A DNA stretch of 64,000 nucleotides from Sulfitobacter indolifex (GTDB lineage: Bacteria > Pseudomonadota > Alphaproteobacteria > Rhodobacterales > Rhodobacteraceae), in NCBI RefSeq assembly GCF_022788655.1, contig NZ_CP084951.1, positions 1,178,001 through 1,242,000 of the forward strand, read 5' to 3'. Made by a program: the position numbers and the translations under genes. Below, one piece after another: positions 9,323 to 19,382 of the stretch (position 1 is its first letter; every line of letters starts with the position of its first letter). The notes beneath the pieces were generated by a model that was not told the DNA's origin, did no database searches, and was given only the letters and a program-made list of their open reading frames with translations.

Positions 9323-9987
9323 TCACGCTGCACCACTGTCCGCAGACCCGCTCCATGCGCACGCTTTGGCTGCTGCATGAGCTTGATGACGTTGAGTTTC
9401 AGGTCAAGATGCATGCCTTTGACCGCAGCCTGCGGGATCCGGAGTACCTTGTTCTGTCCCCCGCAGGCCGTGTGCCCGCACTAGAGATCGACGGCGAGCG
9501 CATGTTTGAGACCGGGGCGATCACGCAATACCTCTGCGAGCGCTATTCGCCCGACCGGATGGGCCGCTCGGTCGGCAGCCCTGATCGTATGGCGTGGCTG
9601 GTTTGGGTGCATTTCGCCGAGACGATCAGCCAGCACGCGGCGGCGCTGACCCAGCAGCATATCGCCCTGCGCGACGATTCCATGCGAAGCCCCATCGTGA
9701 TGAAGCTCGAAGCCGCGCGGATCAGCAAATGCTATGACGCGCTTGAGGCCCGGTTAAGCACACCTTTGGAAAACCGGGACTACCTACTTACCAGTGGGTT
9801 TTCAGCTGCCGACATCTCGGTAGGCCAAGCGGTCTATATGGCGCGACATTTCGTGAAATTGGATGACCACCCTTCGGTTGCGGCGTGGTATGAACGGATC
9901 ACGGAACGCGAAAGCTTTGCGCAAGCACTGCCCGAGGAGGGGCGGCTGTATGAGCAGGATTTCTATGCGCCTTGGCCGGTTGAGTAA
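9319..9987 (+). CDS. Glutathione S-transferase family protein
   Basis: A 222-residue GST-fold protein. The thioredoxin-like N-terminal domain ends with GRVPALEIDGERMFETGAIT, which includes the cis-Pro and the glutathione gamma-glutamyl contact region; an all-helical C-terminal domain follows (SAADISVGQAVYMARHF). The likely catalytic Ser is near TRSMRTLWLLHE, as in beta/zeta-like bacterial GSTs. Overlap with mccA by four bases places it firmly in the leucine operon. It could protect against reactive unsaturated acyl-CoA species or perform a thiol-dependent isomerisation, but this is inference. Confidence 0.8.
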   Translation: MITLHHCPQTRSMRTLWLLHELDDVEFQVKMHAFDRSLRDPEYLVLSPAGRVPALEIDGERMFETGAITQYLCERYSPDRMGRSVGSPDRMAWLVWVHFAETISQHAAALTQQHIALRDDSMRSPIVMKLEAARISKCYDALEARLSTPLENRDYLLTSGFSAADISVGQAVYMARHFVKLDDHPSVAAWYERITERESFAQALPEEGRLYEQDFYAPWPVE

Positions 9988-10026
9988 TACCGGGCAGGCA
10001 GGAATTGCAGGGAAGGAGAACGGCCA

Positions 10027-10881
10027 ATGAGCCTTGGACCATGTGAGATTTTCGAGGTCGGCCCGCGGGACGGCTTGCAGAACGAAAAGCGCGAAATACC
10101 GGTGGCCGAAAAGGTGGCACTGGTGAACAAGCTCAGCGAAGCCGGGTTCCGCCGGATCGAATGCGCCAGTTTCGTAAGCCCCAAATGGGTGCCCCAGATG
10201 GCCGGGTCAGGCGATGTTCTGGCGGGCATCAACCGCGCTGACGGCGTGCGCTACGCGGCACTTACCCCCAATATGCGCGGCTATGAAGACGCGGTGGCCG
10301 CGAAGGCCGATGAGATTGCAATCTTCGCCTCAGCCTCCGAAGGGTTCAGCCAGAAGAACATTAACGCCAGCATCGAAGAGGCGTTTGAGCGTTTCGCCCC
10401 GATCCTCGAAGAAGCGCGGCATATTGATCTGCCGGTGCGGGGCTATGTTTCTTGCGTGATCGAATGCCCTTACGACGGCAAGGTCGCGCCTGCGGATGTG
10501 GCGCGGGTGGCTGACAGGCTCTTTGCCATGGGCTGCTATGAGGTCTCGCTCGGTGACACCATCGGTGCAGGTACGCCTGACAGCATCGCGCGAATGCTGC
10601 TGGCGGTGCGCGATGTGGTGCCGGTGGGCCGCCTTGCAGGCCATTACCACGACACCCATGGCCGGGCGATGGCGAACATCGATGCGTCGCTTTCCATGGG
10701 CGTGCGGGTCTTTGATGCCGCCGTGGGCGGCTTGGGTGGATGCCCTTACGCGCCGGGTGCTGCGGGCAATGTCGCCACGGAGGCGGTGAACGAACATCTA
10801 ATGGCTCTGGGTTATGACACCGGGGTCGATCAGGCGGTGGTCGAAGAGGCCGCCGAGATGGCACGGGCGATGCGAGGCTAA
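10027..10881 (+). CDS. mvaB: Hydroxymethylglutaryl-CoA lyase
   Basis: A 284-residue TIM-barrel lyase that splits HMG-CoA into acetyl-CoA and acetoacetate, the last step of leucine degradation. The N-terminal signature EVGPRDGLQNE, the CASFVSPKWVPQM block and metal-binding HYHDTHGRAMAN are present. The essential Cys is in GGLGGCPYAPGA (about Cys239), the HMG-CoA lyase active-site signature. The start ATG has AAGGAG spaced about eight bases upstream. The next gene begins two bases after the stop. Confidence 0.94.
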   Translation: MSLGPCEIFEVGPRDGLQNEKREIPVAEKVALVNKLSEAGFRRIECASFVSPKWVPQMAGSGDVLAGINRADGVRYAALTPNMRGYEDAVAAKADEIAIFASASEGFSQKNINASIEEAFERFAPILEEARHIDLPVRGYVSCVIECPYDGKVAPADVARVADRLFAMGCYEVSLGDTIGAGTPDSIARMLLAVRDVVPVGRLAGHYHDTHGRAMANIDASLSMGVRVFDAAVGGLGGCPYAPGAAGNVATEAVNEHLMALGYDTGVDQAVVEEAAEMARAMRG

Positions 10882-10883
10882 CC

Positions 10884-11666
10884 ATGTACGAGACTTTGAC
10901 GATCGAGACCGACGCGCGCGGGGTGGCGGTGCTTACCCTGAACCGTCCTGAAAAGCACAATGCCATGTCGGCGCAGATGCTGGCGGACCTGACGGATGCC
11001 GCCGGAAAGCTCGCCAGTGATGATGCGGTGCGTGTCGTGGTCCTGACCGGGGCGGGCAAATCCTTCTGCGCCGGGGGCGATTTGGGCTGGATGCGTGATC
11101 AGGCGGATATGGACGCTGAGACACGCTCGGCTGAGGCGGGCAAGCTGGCAACGATGCTGGGCGCGCTGAATGCGCTGCCAAAGCCTGTGATCGGCAAGTT
11201 GCAGGGCAATGCCTTTGGCGGCGGGGTCGGTATGGCCTCGGTCTGCGACGTGGCCGTTGGGGTCGATACGCTCAAGATGGGCTTCACCGAAACACGCCTT
11301 GGCATCATCCCCGCAACCATTGGGCCTTACGTTTTGGCGCGGATGGGCGAGGGGCGTGCGCGGCGGGTATTTATGTCTGCGCGGCTGTTTGGGGCGGCAG
11401 AGGCGGTTGACTTGGGGCTGCTTGCCAGCGCCGTTCCAGCCGAAGAACTCGACGCGGCGGTTGAGGCCGAAGTCGTGCCTTATCTCTCCTGCGCACCGGG
11501 GGCGGTGGCGGCTGCCAAGAAACTGGCGCAGGACTTGGGTGGAATCGCCACGCCCGAGGCGGTGGCCATGTCCATCGACGCGCTCGCCGCGCGTTGGGAA
11601 ACCGAAGAAGCCGCCGAAGGAATCGGCGCCTTTTTCGACAAGCGCAAAGCGGCTTGGGTGGTCTAG
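10884..11666 (+). CDS. Methylglutaconyl-CoA hydratase (enoyl-CoA hydratase family)
   Basis: A 260-residue crotonase-fold enzyme. The oxyanion-hole motifs are KSFCAGGDLGWM and GNAFGGGVGMASVCD, and the ETRLGIIPATIGPYV block contains the second catalytic Glu region typical of methylglutaconyl-CoA hydratases. It would hydrate 3-methylglutaconyl-CoA (product of MccAB) to HMG-CoA, which the upstream lyase gene then cleaves. Position in the operon supports this; a generic enoyl-CoA hydratase would look similar. It is the last gene before the nuo operon and is followed by a strong stem-loop. Confidence 0.85.
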   Translation: MYETLTIETDARGVAVLTLNRPEKHNAMSAQMLADLTDAAGKLASDDAVRVVVLTGAGKSFCAGGDLGWMRDQADMDAETRSAEAGKLATMLGALNALPKPVIGKLQGNAFGGGVGMASVCDVAVGVDTLKMGFTETRLGIIPATIGPYVLARMGEGRARRVFMSARLFGAAEAVDLGLLASAVPAEELDAAVEAEVVPYLSCAPGAVAAAKKLAQDLGGIATPEAVAMSIDALAARWETEEAAEGIGAFFDKRKAAWVV

Positions 11667-11698
11667 CCCAAGGCTTCGGCGAAATGGCTCTATTGCGG

Positions 11699-11748
11699 GC
11701 CCGTGGGCGGCATTAACCGGGCTTGGCCCGTTGACCCTACCCACGGGC
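11699..11748 (+). other. Nested stem-loop between leucine operon and nuoA
   Basis: A perfect 9-bp outer stem, GCCCGTGGG (11699-11707) with CCCACGGGC (11740-11748), encloses a second stem CGGGC-TTG-GCCCG. No T-run follows. It could end transcription of the leucine operon or form part of the nuo leader. A TTGACC (11731-11736) with TAAACC 17 bases later is a weak promoter candidate that starts inside the structure. Confidence 0.5.
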
Positions 11749-11828
11749 AGAGTTAAACCCGTTCCAAGTTTGTCTGCGCGGGCTTTTGGCCTTTGTCTTA
11801 TGCCGCGCACCGCGAAAGGAGCATCCCC

Positions 11829-12799
<971 letters not shown>

Positions 12800-12901
12800 G
12801 ACATGGGCCTGCGCCGGGTGAGGGACAGGCCAAAAGGACGAAGCGCCAAAGGCGCGGGACAGTGAGATGGCGTTGATCGGCGCGTGGAAGGAAGATTTGC
12901 G

Positions 12902-13531
12902 ATGAGCGAACAACTGCAGGAACTTGGAGCCTATATCGAGGCCAAGCGGCCCGATTGTGTGCTGGGATGGGATGTCACCCGAGGTGAGCTGAACATGGAC
13001 GTGGCGCTGGCGAATATCGCGGGCCTTGTGGAGTTCCTTAAGGGCGATCCGACCTGCCGTTTCTCGACCTTGGTCGACATCACGGCAGTGGACTACCCCG
13101 GTCGTGCCAAACGGTTCGACGTGGTTTATCACTTCCTGTCGATGTACCAAAACCACCGCATCCGCCTGCGTGCCACCGCGCGTGAAAAGGATATGGTGCC
13201 GTCGATCACCGGTGTGCACCCCAGTGCCGATTGGTTCGAGCGTGAAGTTTTCGACATGTTCGGCATTCTGTTTTCTGGCCACCCGGACCTGCGCCGCATC
13301 CTGACCGACTATGGCTTTCGCGGCCATCCGCTGCGCAAGGATTTCCCGACCACAGGCTATACCGAAGTGCGCTATGACGAAGCCGCCAAGCGCGTGGTCT
13401 ATGAGCCGGTAAGCCTTGTGCAAGAGTACCGTCAGTTCGACTTCATGTCGCCATGGGAAGGCGCGGAATACATCCTGCCCGGCGATGACAAGTCGGCGCC
13501 TGACGGTCATGTGAGCAAGGACGCGAAGTAA
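12902..13531 (+). CDS. nuoC: NADH-quinone oxidoreductase subunit C
   Basis: A 209-residue 30-kDa subunit of the complex I connecting arm. The family signature [14 protein letters not shown] block is seen as [20 protein letters not shown], followed by [18 protein letters not shown]. NuoC is separate here, not fused to NuoD as in Escherichia coli. ATG 12902 has AAGGAAG about nine bases upstream and is preferred over the in-frame start at 12884. The stop codon overlaps the next small gene by one base. Confidence 0.95.
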   Translation: MSEQLQELGAYIEAKRPDCVLGWDVTRGELNMDVALANIAGLVEFLKGDPTCRFSTLVDITAVDYPGRAKRFDVVYHFLSMYQNHRIRLRATAREKDMVPSITGVHPSADWFEREVFDMFGILFSGHPDLRRILTDYGFRGHPLRKDFPTTGYTEVRYDEAAKRVVYEPVSLVQEYRQFDFMSPWEGAEYILPGDDKSAPDGHVSKDAK

Positions 13532-13704
13532 TGGGCGGGATGGGCTGGCTGATCCTCTCGGCGCTGACGGCCATTCCGATGGTCAAGCTGCTGCCGTTCT
13601 TTGGCATTAACAAATACTGGGCGGCGGCCTGCCTGATCCCGCTGGGCACGATTGCCCTGCTGTGGTGGATGGGCATGAAGCTGCAAGAACTGGAGAAACG
13701 GTAA
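13531..13704 (+). CDS. 57-residue membrane protein between nuoC and nuoD
   Basis: An open frame of 57 residues links nuoC and nuoD with one-base TAATG overlaps at both ends, which strongly suggests translation. It begins [20 protein letters not shown] and contains two hydrophobic segments (residues about 5-22 and 28-48, [15 protein letters not shown]) with a charged end LQELEKR. I do not recognise a named domain. It may be one of the unassigned reading frames known in alphaproteobacterial nqo/nuo operons; a role in complex I assembly or as an accessory subunit is inference. Confidence 0.7.
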   Translation: MGGMGWLILSALTAIPMVKLLPFFGINKYWAAACLIPLGTIALLWWMGMKLQELEKR

Positions 13705-14948
13705 TGGACGGCGACATTCGCACAAAAGCCTTTGACGACGGGTCGACCGACTTTGAGTCCGGCGAGCAGAAGATTCGCAACTTCAACATCAACTTCGGCC
13801 CGCAACACCCTGCCGCGCACGGTGTTTTGCGTCTGGTGCTGGAGCTGGATGGCGAAGTTGTAGAGCGTTGCGATCCGCATATCGGCCTGCTGCACCGTGG
13901 CACCGAAAAGCTGATGGAAAGCCGCACTTATCTGCAGAACCTGCCGTACTTCGACCGGCTCGATTATGTTGCTCCGATGAACCAAGAGCACGCTTGGTGT
14001 CTGGCGATCGAAAAGCTGACTGGCACCATGGTGCCGCGCCGCGCCTCGCTGATCCGGGTGCTGTTTTGTGAGATTGGCCGGGTGCTGAACCACCTGCTCA
14101 ACATCACCACGCAGGCGCTTGACGTGGGCGCGCTGACCCCGCCGCTTTGGGGTTTTGAAGAGCGTGAAAGCCTGATGATCTTTTATGAGCGGGCCTGTGG
14201 TGCGCGCTTGCACGCGGCCTACTTCCGCCCCGGTGGTGTGCACCAAGACCTGCCGCCCGCACTGTTGGATGATATCGAAGCGTGGTCCAAGCAGTTCTTG
14301 ACCAAGTTCATGGTCGATATTGACGAGTTGCTGACCGAAAACCGTATCTTCAAACAGCGGAACGTCGACATCGGCATCGTGACCGAGCAAGAAATCCTCG
14401 ACTACGGTTTCAGCGGTGTCATGGTGCGCGGTTCGGGTCTGGCTTGGGACCTGCGGCGCTCGCAACCCTATGAATGCTATGACGAATTCGATTTCCAAAT
14501 CCCCGTGGGCAAGAACGGCGACTGTTTCGATCGCTACCTCTGCCGGATGGAAGAGATGCGCCAGTCGACCTACATCATCCAGCAGGCAATCGAGAAACTG
14601 CGCGCGCCTGAAGGGCAGGGCGATATCCTTGCCCGTGGCAAGATCACCCCGCCATCGCGCACCGCGATGAAGACAGACATGGAAAGCCTGATCCACCACT
14701 TCAAGCTCTACACCGAAGGCTTCCACGTGCCCGAAGGTGAGGTTTACTGCGCGGTTGAGGCGCCGAAGGGTGAGTTTGGTGTCTACCTCGTTGCAGATGG
14801 CTCCAACAAACCCTACCGCGCCAAGATCCGCGCGCCCGGCTTCTTGCACCTACAGGCGATGGACCATGTGGCCACAGGCCACCAGCTTGCCGATGTGGCC
14901 GCGATCATCGGTACGATGGACGTCGTCTTTGGAGAGATCGACCGGTGA
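13704..14948 (+). CDS. nuoD: NADH-quinone oxidoreductase subunit D
   Basis: A 414-residue 49-kDa subunit that shapes the quinone-binding cavity. The signature [20 protein letters not shown] near residue 30 holds the conserved His loop, and the C-terminal [19 protein letters not shown] and DVVFGEIDR end the family correctly. The length fits Paracoccus Nqo4. ATG 13704 overlaps the stop of the upstream 57-residue gene, whereas the longer frame from 13662 would overlap it by 43 bases. A 79-base spacer with a hairpin separates it from nuoE. Confidence 0.96.
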   Translation: MDGDIRTKAFDDGSTDFESGEQKIRNFNINFGPQHPAAHGVLRLVLELDGEVVERCDPHIGLLHRGTEKLMESRTYLQNLPYFDRLDYVAPMNQEHAWCLAIEKLTGTMVPRRASLIRVLFCEIGRVLNHLLNITTQALDVGALTPPLWGFEERESLMIFYERACGARLHAAYFRPGGVHQDLPPALLDDIEAWSKQFLTKFMVDIDELLTENRIFKQRNVDIGIVTEQEILDYGFSGVMVRGSGLAWDLRRSQPYECYDEFDFQIPVGKNGDCFDRYLCRMEEMRQSTYIIQQAIEKLRAPEGQGDILARGKITPPSRTAMKTDMESLIHHFKLYTEGFHVPEGEVYCAVEAPKGEFGVYLVADGSNKPYRAKIRAPGFLHLQAMDHVATGHQLADVAAIIGTMDVVFGEIDR

Positions 14949-14985
14949 TGCGTCTTGCGCCACCTTGTTTTGAAGAAATTTACGC

Positions 14986-15006
14986 CGGAGGCATCATTGG
15001 CCTCCG
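14986..15006 (+). other. Hairpin between nuoD and nuoE
   Basis: CGGAGGC (14986-14992) pairs perfectly with GCCTCCG (15000-15006) across a seven-base loop. The GCCGGAGGC core resembles a palindromic intergenic element I remember from Rhodobacterales genomes; unverified here. There is no T-run. Confidence 0.5.
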
Positions 15007-15027
15007 CCTGACCATAGGTTCGAACTA

Positions 15028-16197
15028 ATGCTCCGCCGTCTACACCCTGACCAGCCCGACAGTTTTGCCTTCACGCCCGCCAACCAAGAATGGGCCGAAG
15101 CGCAGATCACCAAATTTCCTGAAGGCCGTCAGGCCAGCGCGATCATCCCACTGCTGTGGCGCGCCCAAGAGCAAGAGGGCTGGCTGACCCGTCCGGCGAT
15201 CGAACATGTCTCGGAAATGCTGGGCATGGCCTATATCCGTGGGCTGGAAGTGGCGACATTCTACTTTATGTTCCAGTTGCAACCTGTTGGTTCCGTGGCA
15301 CATATTCAAGTTTGTGGCACCACGTCCTGCATGATCTGTGGGGCCGAAGATTTGGTCGCCGTCTGCAAAGAGCGCATCGCCAACAAACCGCATGAGCTGT
15401 CGGCAGATGGCCGTTTCTCTTGGGAAGAGGTCGAATGCCTAGGGGCGTGCTCCAACGCGCCGATGGCCCAGATCGGCAAAGACTATTACGAAGACCTGAC
15501 CACCGCGCGGCTGAACGAAATCCTTGATGAGTTGAGCGATGGGCGCGTGCCGGTGCCCGGCCCGCAGAACGGGCGCTATGCATCCGAGCCTCTGGGCGGT
15601 CTGACCAGCTTGACCGACCATGAGAGCGGCCGCACACAGTATAACGCGAGCGCGCAGGCGGCGGTCGACATCGGCGATACCGTCAAGCGGATCGATGGCA
15701 CCGAAGTGCCGCTGCTGACGCCTTGGCTGAAACAACCCGAAGCCCCGCAGGCGGAAACGACTGAAGAGGTCGAAGCCGAAGAGCCGCGTCCGGCGAAAGG
15801 CGAGGGTGCCGATAAGACCGGCGTGACCGAGCAACAGGCCGAGGCGGCCTCAAAGAGCAAGCCACCCTCTAGCGATGATCCCAAAGGGGAAGCCTCGCAG
15901 GATGAAAAGCCGGAGGCGACCGCGCCAAAAGCTGCGGCACCTGCAGCTGGTGCAGGCAAGAAGCCGGATCAGTTGGAAGCACCGCGCGAGTCTGGCGCGG
16001 ATGACCTTAAGCGGATCAAAGGGGTCGGGCCAAAACTGGAGCAGATGCTTAACAGCATGGGTTTTTATCATTTTGATCAGATCGCCAACTGGGGCCCGGA
16101 TGAGGTCGCATGGGTCGATCAGAACCTCGAAGGGTTCAAGGGCCGGGTCAGCCGCGACAATTGGGTAGAACAGGCCGGGAGCCTCGCCAAGGACTAA
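15028..16197 (+). CDS. nuoE: NADH-quinone oxidoreductase subunit E with long C-terminal extension
   Basis: A 389-residue protein whose first about 185 residues are the 24-kDa thioredoxin-like subunit with the 2Fe-2S cluster N1a (Cys96, Cys101, Cys137, Cys141, in CGTTSCM and CLGACSN). The rest is an Ala/Pro/Glu/Lys-rich linker (about 190-320) and a compact C-terminal domain (324-389) beginning [16 protein letters not shown], which looks like a helix-hairpin-helix module. Paracoccus Nqo2 is about 240 residues, so the tail is an addition. The same tail domain occurs in the next gene. Confidence 0.93.
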   Translation: MLRRLHPDQPDSFAFTPANQEWAEAQITKFPEGRQASAIIPLLWRAQEQEGWLTRPAIEHVSEMLGMAYIRGLEVATFYFMFQLQPVGSVAHIQVCGTTSCMICGAEDLVAVCKERIANKPHELSADGRFSWEEVECLGACSNAPMAQIGKDYYEDLTTARLNEILDELSDGRVPVPGPQNGRYASEPLGGLTSLTDHESGRTQYNASAQAAVDIGDTVKRIDGTEVPLLTPWLKQPEAPQAETTEEVEAEEPRPAKGEGADKTGVTEQQAEAASKSKPPSSDDPKGEASQDEKPEATAPKAAAPAAGAGKKPDQLEAPRESGADDLKRIKGVGPKLEQMLNSMGFYHFDQIANWGPDEVAWVDQNLEGFKGRVSRDNWVEQAGSLAKD

Positions 16198-16275
16198 CAG
16201 ATTTTCGCAATGGGCAGCCAAAGACGGCGCCGATAATCAGCCGCATCGCCCGCAACAAGGGGGAGAAGGACAGTC

Positions 16276-17244
16276 ATGACACAGATTTCGGAACGAGAGG
16301 CCTGTACCAAGCGCAGCTGGTACATGGGCGGTGGCATCGGCCTGTTGGTGGCATTCCTTATGCTGGTTTTCGGTGCCTCGGGCCTTTTGAAGGCCATCGT
16401 TGTCGGCGCGCTGATTGCGGTGATTGCAGGGTATCTTTTGATGACCTTGCTGTGCAAAAACGCCCCTGCCAACGCACCACAGGATAACACCCGTAGCGCG
16501 GCAGCGGCCTCTGTTGCGTCGGCTCCGACAGCTTCGGCCCCAACAACTCCGGAAACTGTTTCTTCGGCCATCGGCACGGTGCCTGCGGGCGACGCAGGTA
16601 TCGGCGCTGCAGAGCGTTCAAGCGGCCCGGTGACGCCTGTTAAAGAGGTGACGCCTGTTAAAGAAGAGCCTGCTAAGGCCGCACCGCGCGCGCCGATTGC
16701 AGATACAGCGACAGTGGCCGAGGACGCGCCAGCGCCCAAGCCAACCGCGGCGCCAGTTGCTGACACGGGAAAGGCGGACCCTGCAGCGCCAGTCGCTGAC
16801 ACGGCGTCCATCGACGAAACCCCAAGTTCTGAACCCGTCATAAAGGCTCAACAGGACGTCCATAGCGCGGCCACTGCCTCGCTTGATGAAACGCCCGAGG
16901 CACCGCTTCCCGATGAGGCACCGGTTGCGGCACCTGCGCCTAAACCAACGGCCACGCCGGATACGGGCACCGCCAGCGATACCTCCGCCGCAGAACAGCC
17001 CGCGCTTCTTGACGCCCCCCGCGCTGAGGGTGCTGATGATCTCAAACGGATCGGCGGGATCGGACCGAAGATGGAACAGACGCTCAATGAGCTGGGCATC
17101 TATCACTTTGACCAGCTGGCCAACCTGACCGACGCAGAGATCGCATGGGTCGATTCTCGGTTGCGGTTTAGGGGCCGGATTGAGCGAGACAACTGGGTCG
17201 GGCAGGCGAAATCCCTCGCTGACGCCAGCGAATCTCAGAGCTGA
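16276..17244 (+). CDS. Membrane-anchored protein with NuoE-tail (HhH-like) domain
   Basis: A 322-residue protein of three parts: two N-terminal hydrophobic segments (residues about 16-60, including GIGLLVAFLMLVFGASGLL), a long low-complexity Ala/Pro/Thr/Glu linker, and a C-terminal domain from about residue 253 that begins ADDLKRIGGIGPKMEQ. By hand alignment about 42 of 65 positions of this domain are identical to the tail of NuoE encoded just upstream. GxGPK is the helix-hairpin-helix loop usually seen in DNA-binding or protein-contact modules. It may tether NuoE or the NADH module to the membrane; this is inference. Confidence 0.75.
   Translation: MTQISEREACTKRSWYMGGGIGLLVAFLMLVFGASGLLKAIVVGALIAVIAGYLLMTLLCKNAPANAPQDNTRSAAAASVASAPTASAPTTPETVSSAIGTVPAGDAGIGAAERSSGPVTPVKEVTPVKEEPAKAAPRAPIADTATVAEDAPAPKPTAAPVADTGKADPAAPVADTASIDETPSSEPVIKAQQDVHSAATASLDETPEAPLPDEAPVAAPAPKPTATPDTGTASDTSAAEQPALLDAPRAEGADDLKRIGGIGPKMEQTLNELGIYHFDQLANLTDAEIAWVDSRLRFRGRIERDNWVGQAKSLADASESQS
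16630..16665 (+). repeat. 18-bp tandem duplication in the linker coding region
   Basis: GTGACGCCTGTTAAAGAG at 16630-16647 is followed by a copy differing only at the last base (16648-16665), encoding VTPVKE twice. The linker appears to grow by small in-frame duplications. Confidence 0.85.
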
Positions 17245-17261
17245 CAGGCAACGAAAGACTT

Positions 17262-17495
17262 ATGAGCGAAGCCGAAGACAAAGCACTTGCCCGCAAGGGC
17301 CGCATCGCAGGGCTGGTCATTGCCGTGACCATGACACTATGGGTGCTCTTGCAATGGGTCGCCCCGGCGATCGGGTTGCCGGGGCGTTATGCGTTGCTCT
17401 TCGATTTTGCTGCACTGGCCGCGCTTTTCTGGGCGATGGTCGTGATTTATCAAATGTGGCAGGCCCGCGCGGCCAGCCGTGAGAACCAAAGGTAG
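17262..17495 (+). CDS. Small two-TM membrane protein (DUF5337-like) in nuo operon
   Basis: A 77-residue protein with a charged N-terminus ([14 protein letters not shown]) and two hydrophobic segments: [20 protein letters not shown] and [20 protein letters not shown] believe it matches DUF5337, a family from Rhodobacterales nuo operons, but cannot confirm the number. It starts 17 bases after the preceding gene and ends five bases before nuoF. Its co-transcription with nuo genes suggests a complex I accessory or assembly role. Confidence 0.65.
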   Translation: MSEAEDKALARKGRIAGLVIAVTMTLWVLLQWVAPAIGLPGRYALLFDFAALAALFWAMVVIYQMWQARAASRENQR

Positions 17496-17500
17496 GCATC

Positions 17501-18796
17501 ATGCTTCAGGACAAAGACCGCATTTTTACCAACATCTACGGCATGCATGACCGCACCTTGAAAGGCGCGCAGTCGCGCGGCCATTGGGATGGCACGGCCG
17601 GGATCATTCAAAAGGGCCGTGATTGGATCGTGGACCAGATGAAAGCTTCTGGCCTGCGAGGTCGGGGCGGGGCGGGCTTCCCAACGGGCCTCAAATGGTC
17701 CTTCATGCCCAAGGAAAGCGATGGTCGCCCATCTTATCTGGTGGTCAACGCCGACGAATCCGAGCCGGGGACATGTAAAGACCGCGAGATCATGCGCCAC
17801 GATCCGCATACGCTGATCGAGGGCTGCCTGATCGCGTCCTTCGCGATGAATGCCCATGCCTGCTACATCTACCTGCGCGGCGAATACATTCGCGAGCGTG
17901 AAGCGCTGCAGACCGCGATTGATGAGGCCTATGAGGCTGGGTTGGTGGGCAAGAACGCCTCCAAATCCGGTTGGGATTTCGACATCTACCTGCACCACGG
18001 TGCCGGTGCCTATATCTGTGGCGAAGAAACTGCGCTTCTGGAAAGCCTTGAAGGCAAGAAAGGCATGCCGCGGATGAAGCCGCCATTCCCTGCGGGCGCG
18101 GGCCTTTATGGTTGCCCGACCACGGTGAACAACGTTGAATCCATCGCCGTGGTGCCGACCATCCTGCGCCGTGGGCCGGAATGGTTCGCGGGCTTTGGCC
18201 GCGCCAACAACGCGGGCACCAAACTGTTCGCGATCTCGGGTCACGTCAACAACCCCTGCGTTGTCGAAGAGGCGATGAGCATTGGGTTTGAAGAGCTGAT
18301 TGAGACGCATTGCGGCGGCATCCGCGGCGGCTGGGACAACCTCAAGGCCGTGATCCCCGGCGGGTCTTCGGTGCCGCTGATCCCGGGCAAAGACATGCGC
18401 GATGCGATCATGGATTTCGACTACCTGCGCGAGCAGCGCTCCGGCCTCGGCACGGCGGCGGTGATCGTGATGGACAACTCCACCGACGTAATCAAAGCGA
18501 TCTGGCGTTTGTCGAAGTTCTACAAGCACGAAAGCTGCGGGCAATGTACGCCCTGCCGCGAAGGCACCGGCTGGATGATGCGCGTGATGGACCGTCTGGT
18601 GACCGGCGATGCAGAGCCCGAAGAGATCGATATGCTGCTAGATGTGACCAAACAGGTCGAAGGCCACACGATCTGCGCGCTTGGCGATGCGGCGGCTTGG
18701 CCGATCCAAGGTCTGATCCGTCACTTCCGGGATGAGATTGAAGACCGGATCAAGCACAAGCGCACGGGCCGTGTCAGCGCGGTCGCGGCGGAGTAA
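17501..18796 (+). CDS. nuoF: NADH-quinone oxidoreductase subunit F
   Basis: A 431-residue 51-kDa subunit, the entry point for NADH in complex I. The FMN/NADH site appears as [15 protein letters not shown] and [14 protein letters not shown], and the N3 4Fe-4S ligands are in [16 protein letters not shown] with the fourth Cys in [13 protein letters not shown]. The length is as expected. It follows the small membrane protein by five bases; a 139-base region with one hairpin follows. Confidence 0.96.
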   Translation: MLQDKDRIFTNIYGMHDRTLKGAQSRGHWDGTAGIIQKGRDWIVDQMKASGLRGRGGAGFPTGLKWSFMPKESDGRPSYLVVNADESEPGTCKDREIMRHDPHTLIEGCLIASFAMNAHACYIYLRGEYIREREALQTAIDEAYEAGLVGKNASKSGWDFDIYLHHGAGAYICGEETALLESLEGKKGMPRMKPPFPAGAGLYGCPTTVNNVESIAVVPTILRRGPEWFAGFGRANNAGTKLFAISGHVNNPCVVEEAMSIGFEELIETHCGGIRGGWDNLKAVIPGGSSVPLIPGKDMRDAIMDFDYLREQRSGLGTAAVIVMDNSTDVIKAIWRLSKFYKHESCGQCTPCREGTGWMMRVMDRLVTGDAEPEEIDMLLDVTKQVEGHTICALGDAAAWPIQGLIRHFRDEIEDRIKHKRTGRVSAVAAE

Positions 18797-18851
18797 AACT
18801 GTGCAATGCGGCGGGCCGGTGGCTTGACGCTTAACGCAGTAGGGGCGATAG

Positions 18852-18874
18852 CGGGCGCGCGTTTGGCGCGTCCG
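18852..18874 (+). other. GC-rich hairpin after nuoF
   Basis: CGGGCGCGC (18852-18860) pairs with GCGCGTCCG (18866-18874) through nine base pairs, one of them G-U in RNA, with a five-base loop. It is 55 bases after nuoF and lacks a T-run, suggesting mRNA protection or partial termination within the operon. Confidence 0.4.
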
Positions 18875-18935
18875 ATCCACAACAGGCGCGGGGACGTTCG
18901 GCAGGGCCGGGCCAATGGCGCAGCGGAGTAGGTCT

Positions 18936-19262
18936 ATGAAATATGCTTTGACGGTTTTGACGGTCAGCGCCTTGCTGGCGGGCTGTGCCAATGACAGTGA
19001 GCGTGTGGCCTTTGACGGACAGTATTTCAGCACCAAACTGCGCAAGGTGGATGGGCAGCGGGACGTCTTTCAAGTGACGGTTAAGGATGCTGGCAAGTCG
19101 ATCGACGGCGCCCGTGCTGCGGCGCGTTACGAGGCCGTCAAATACTGCGTCGGCACCTATGGCAGCTCAGACATCGAATGGTCTTTTGGCCCCGACGCGC
19201 CGGCAGGTTCACTGCGGCTTGAAGGCGGCGCGCTGACCTTTCAGGGGCGCTGCCCACAGTGA
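18936..19262 (+). CDS. Small lipoprotein in nuo operon
   Basis: A 108-residue protein with a lipoprotein signal peptide (MKYALTVLTVSALLAGC; lipobox LLAGC). The mature part is about 90 residues with YCVGTYGSSDIEW and a final Cys pair position in FQGRC, so a disulfide is possible. I do not recognise a named family. ATG 18936 is chosen because GGAG is eight bases upstream; the frame is open from 18915. Located between nuoF and nuoG, it is a possible periplasmic accessory of complex I expression or assembly. Confidence 0.65.
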   Translation: MKYALTVLTVSALLAGCANDSERVAFDGQYFSTKLRKVDGQRDVFQVTVKDAGKSIDGARAAARYEAVKYCVGTYGSSDIEWSFGPDAPAGSLRLEGGALTFQGRCPQ

Positions 19263-19305
19263 TCGCATCGGCGACATATCGCGGGGCCAAGGCCCAAGGG
19301 CGCGG

Positions 19306-19320
19306 TGATATTGAATATCA
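19306..19320. repeat. Perfect AT-rich palindrome
   Basis: TGATATT-G-AATATCA is a perfect interrupted palindrome in the 120-base gap before the DUF5333-like gene. It could be a protein-binding site or a small hairpin; no regulator is assignable. Confidence 0.5.
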
Positions 19321-19346
19321 TACCGCTCGATCTCCATTTGTCAGAC

Positions 19347-19361
19347 GGGCCGTTCCGGCCC
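19347..19361 (+). other. Short hairpin before DUF5333-like gene
   Basis: GGGCC-GTTCC-GGCCC forms a 5-bp GC stem 9 bases before the AAGGAG ribosome site of the next gene. It may protect the 5' end or tune translation. Confidence 0.4.
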
Positions 19362-19382
19362 TCTGCATGAAGGAGAATTGAT

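Noticed and set aside
13443..14849. 468-residue minus-strand ORF opposite nuoD
   Set aside because: Antisense to a fully conserved nuoD; no family motif.
16630..16665. Possible CRISPR-like or phase-variable repeat
   Set aside because: Only two 18-base in-frame units inside a coding linker.
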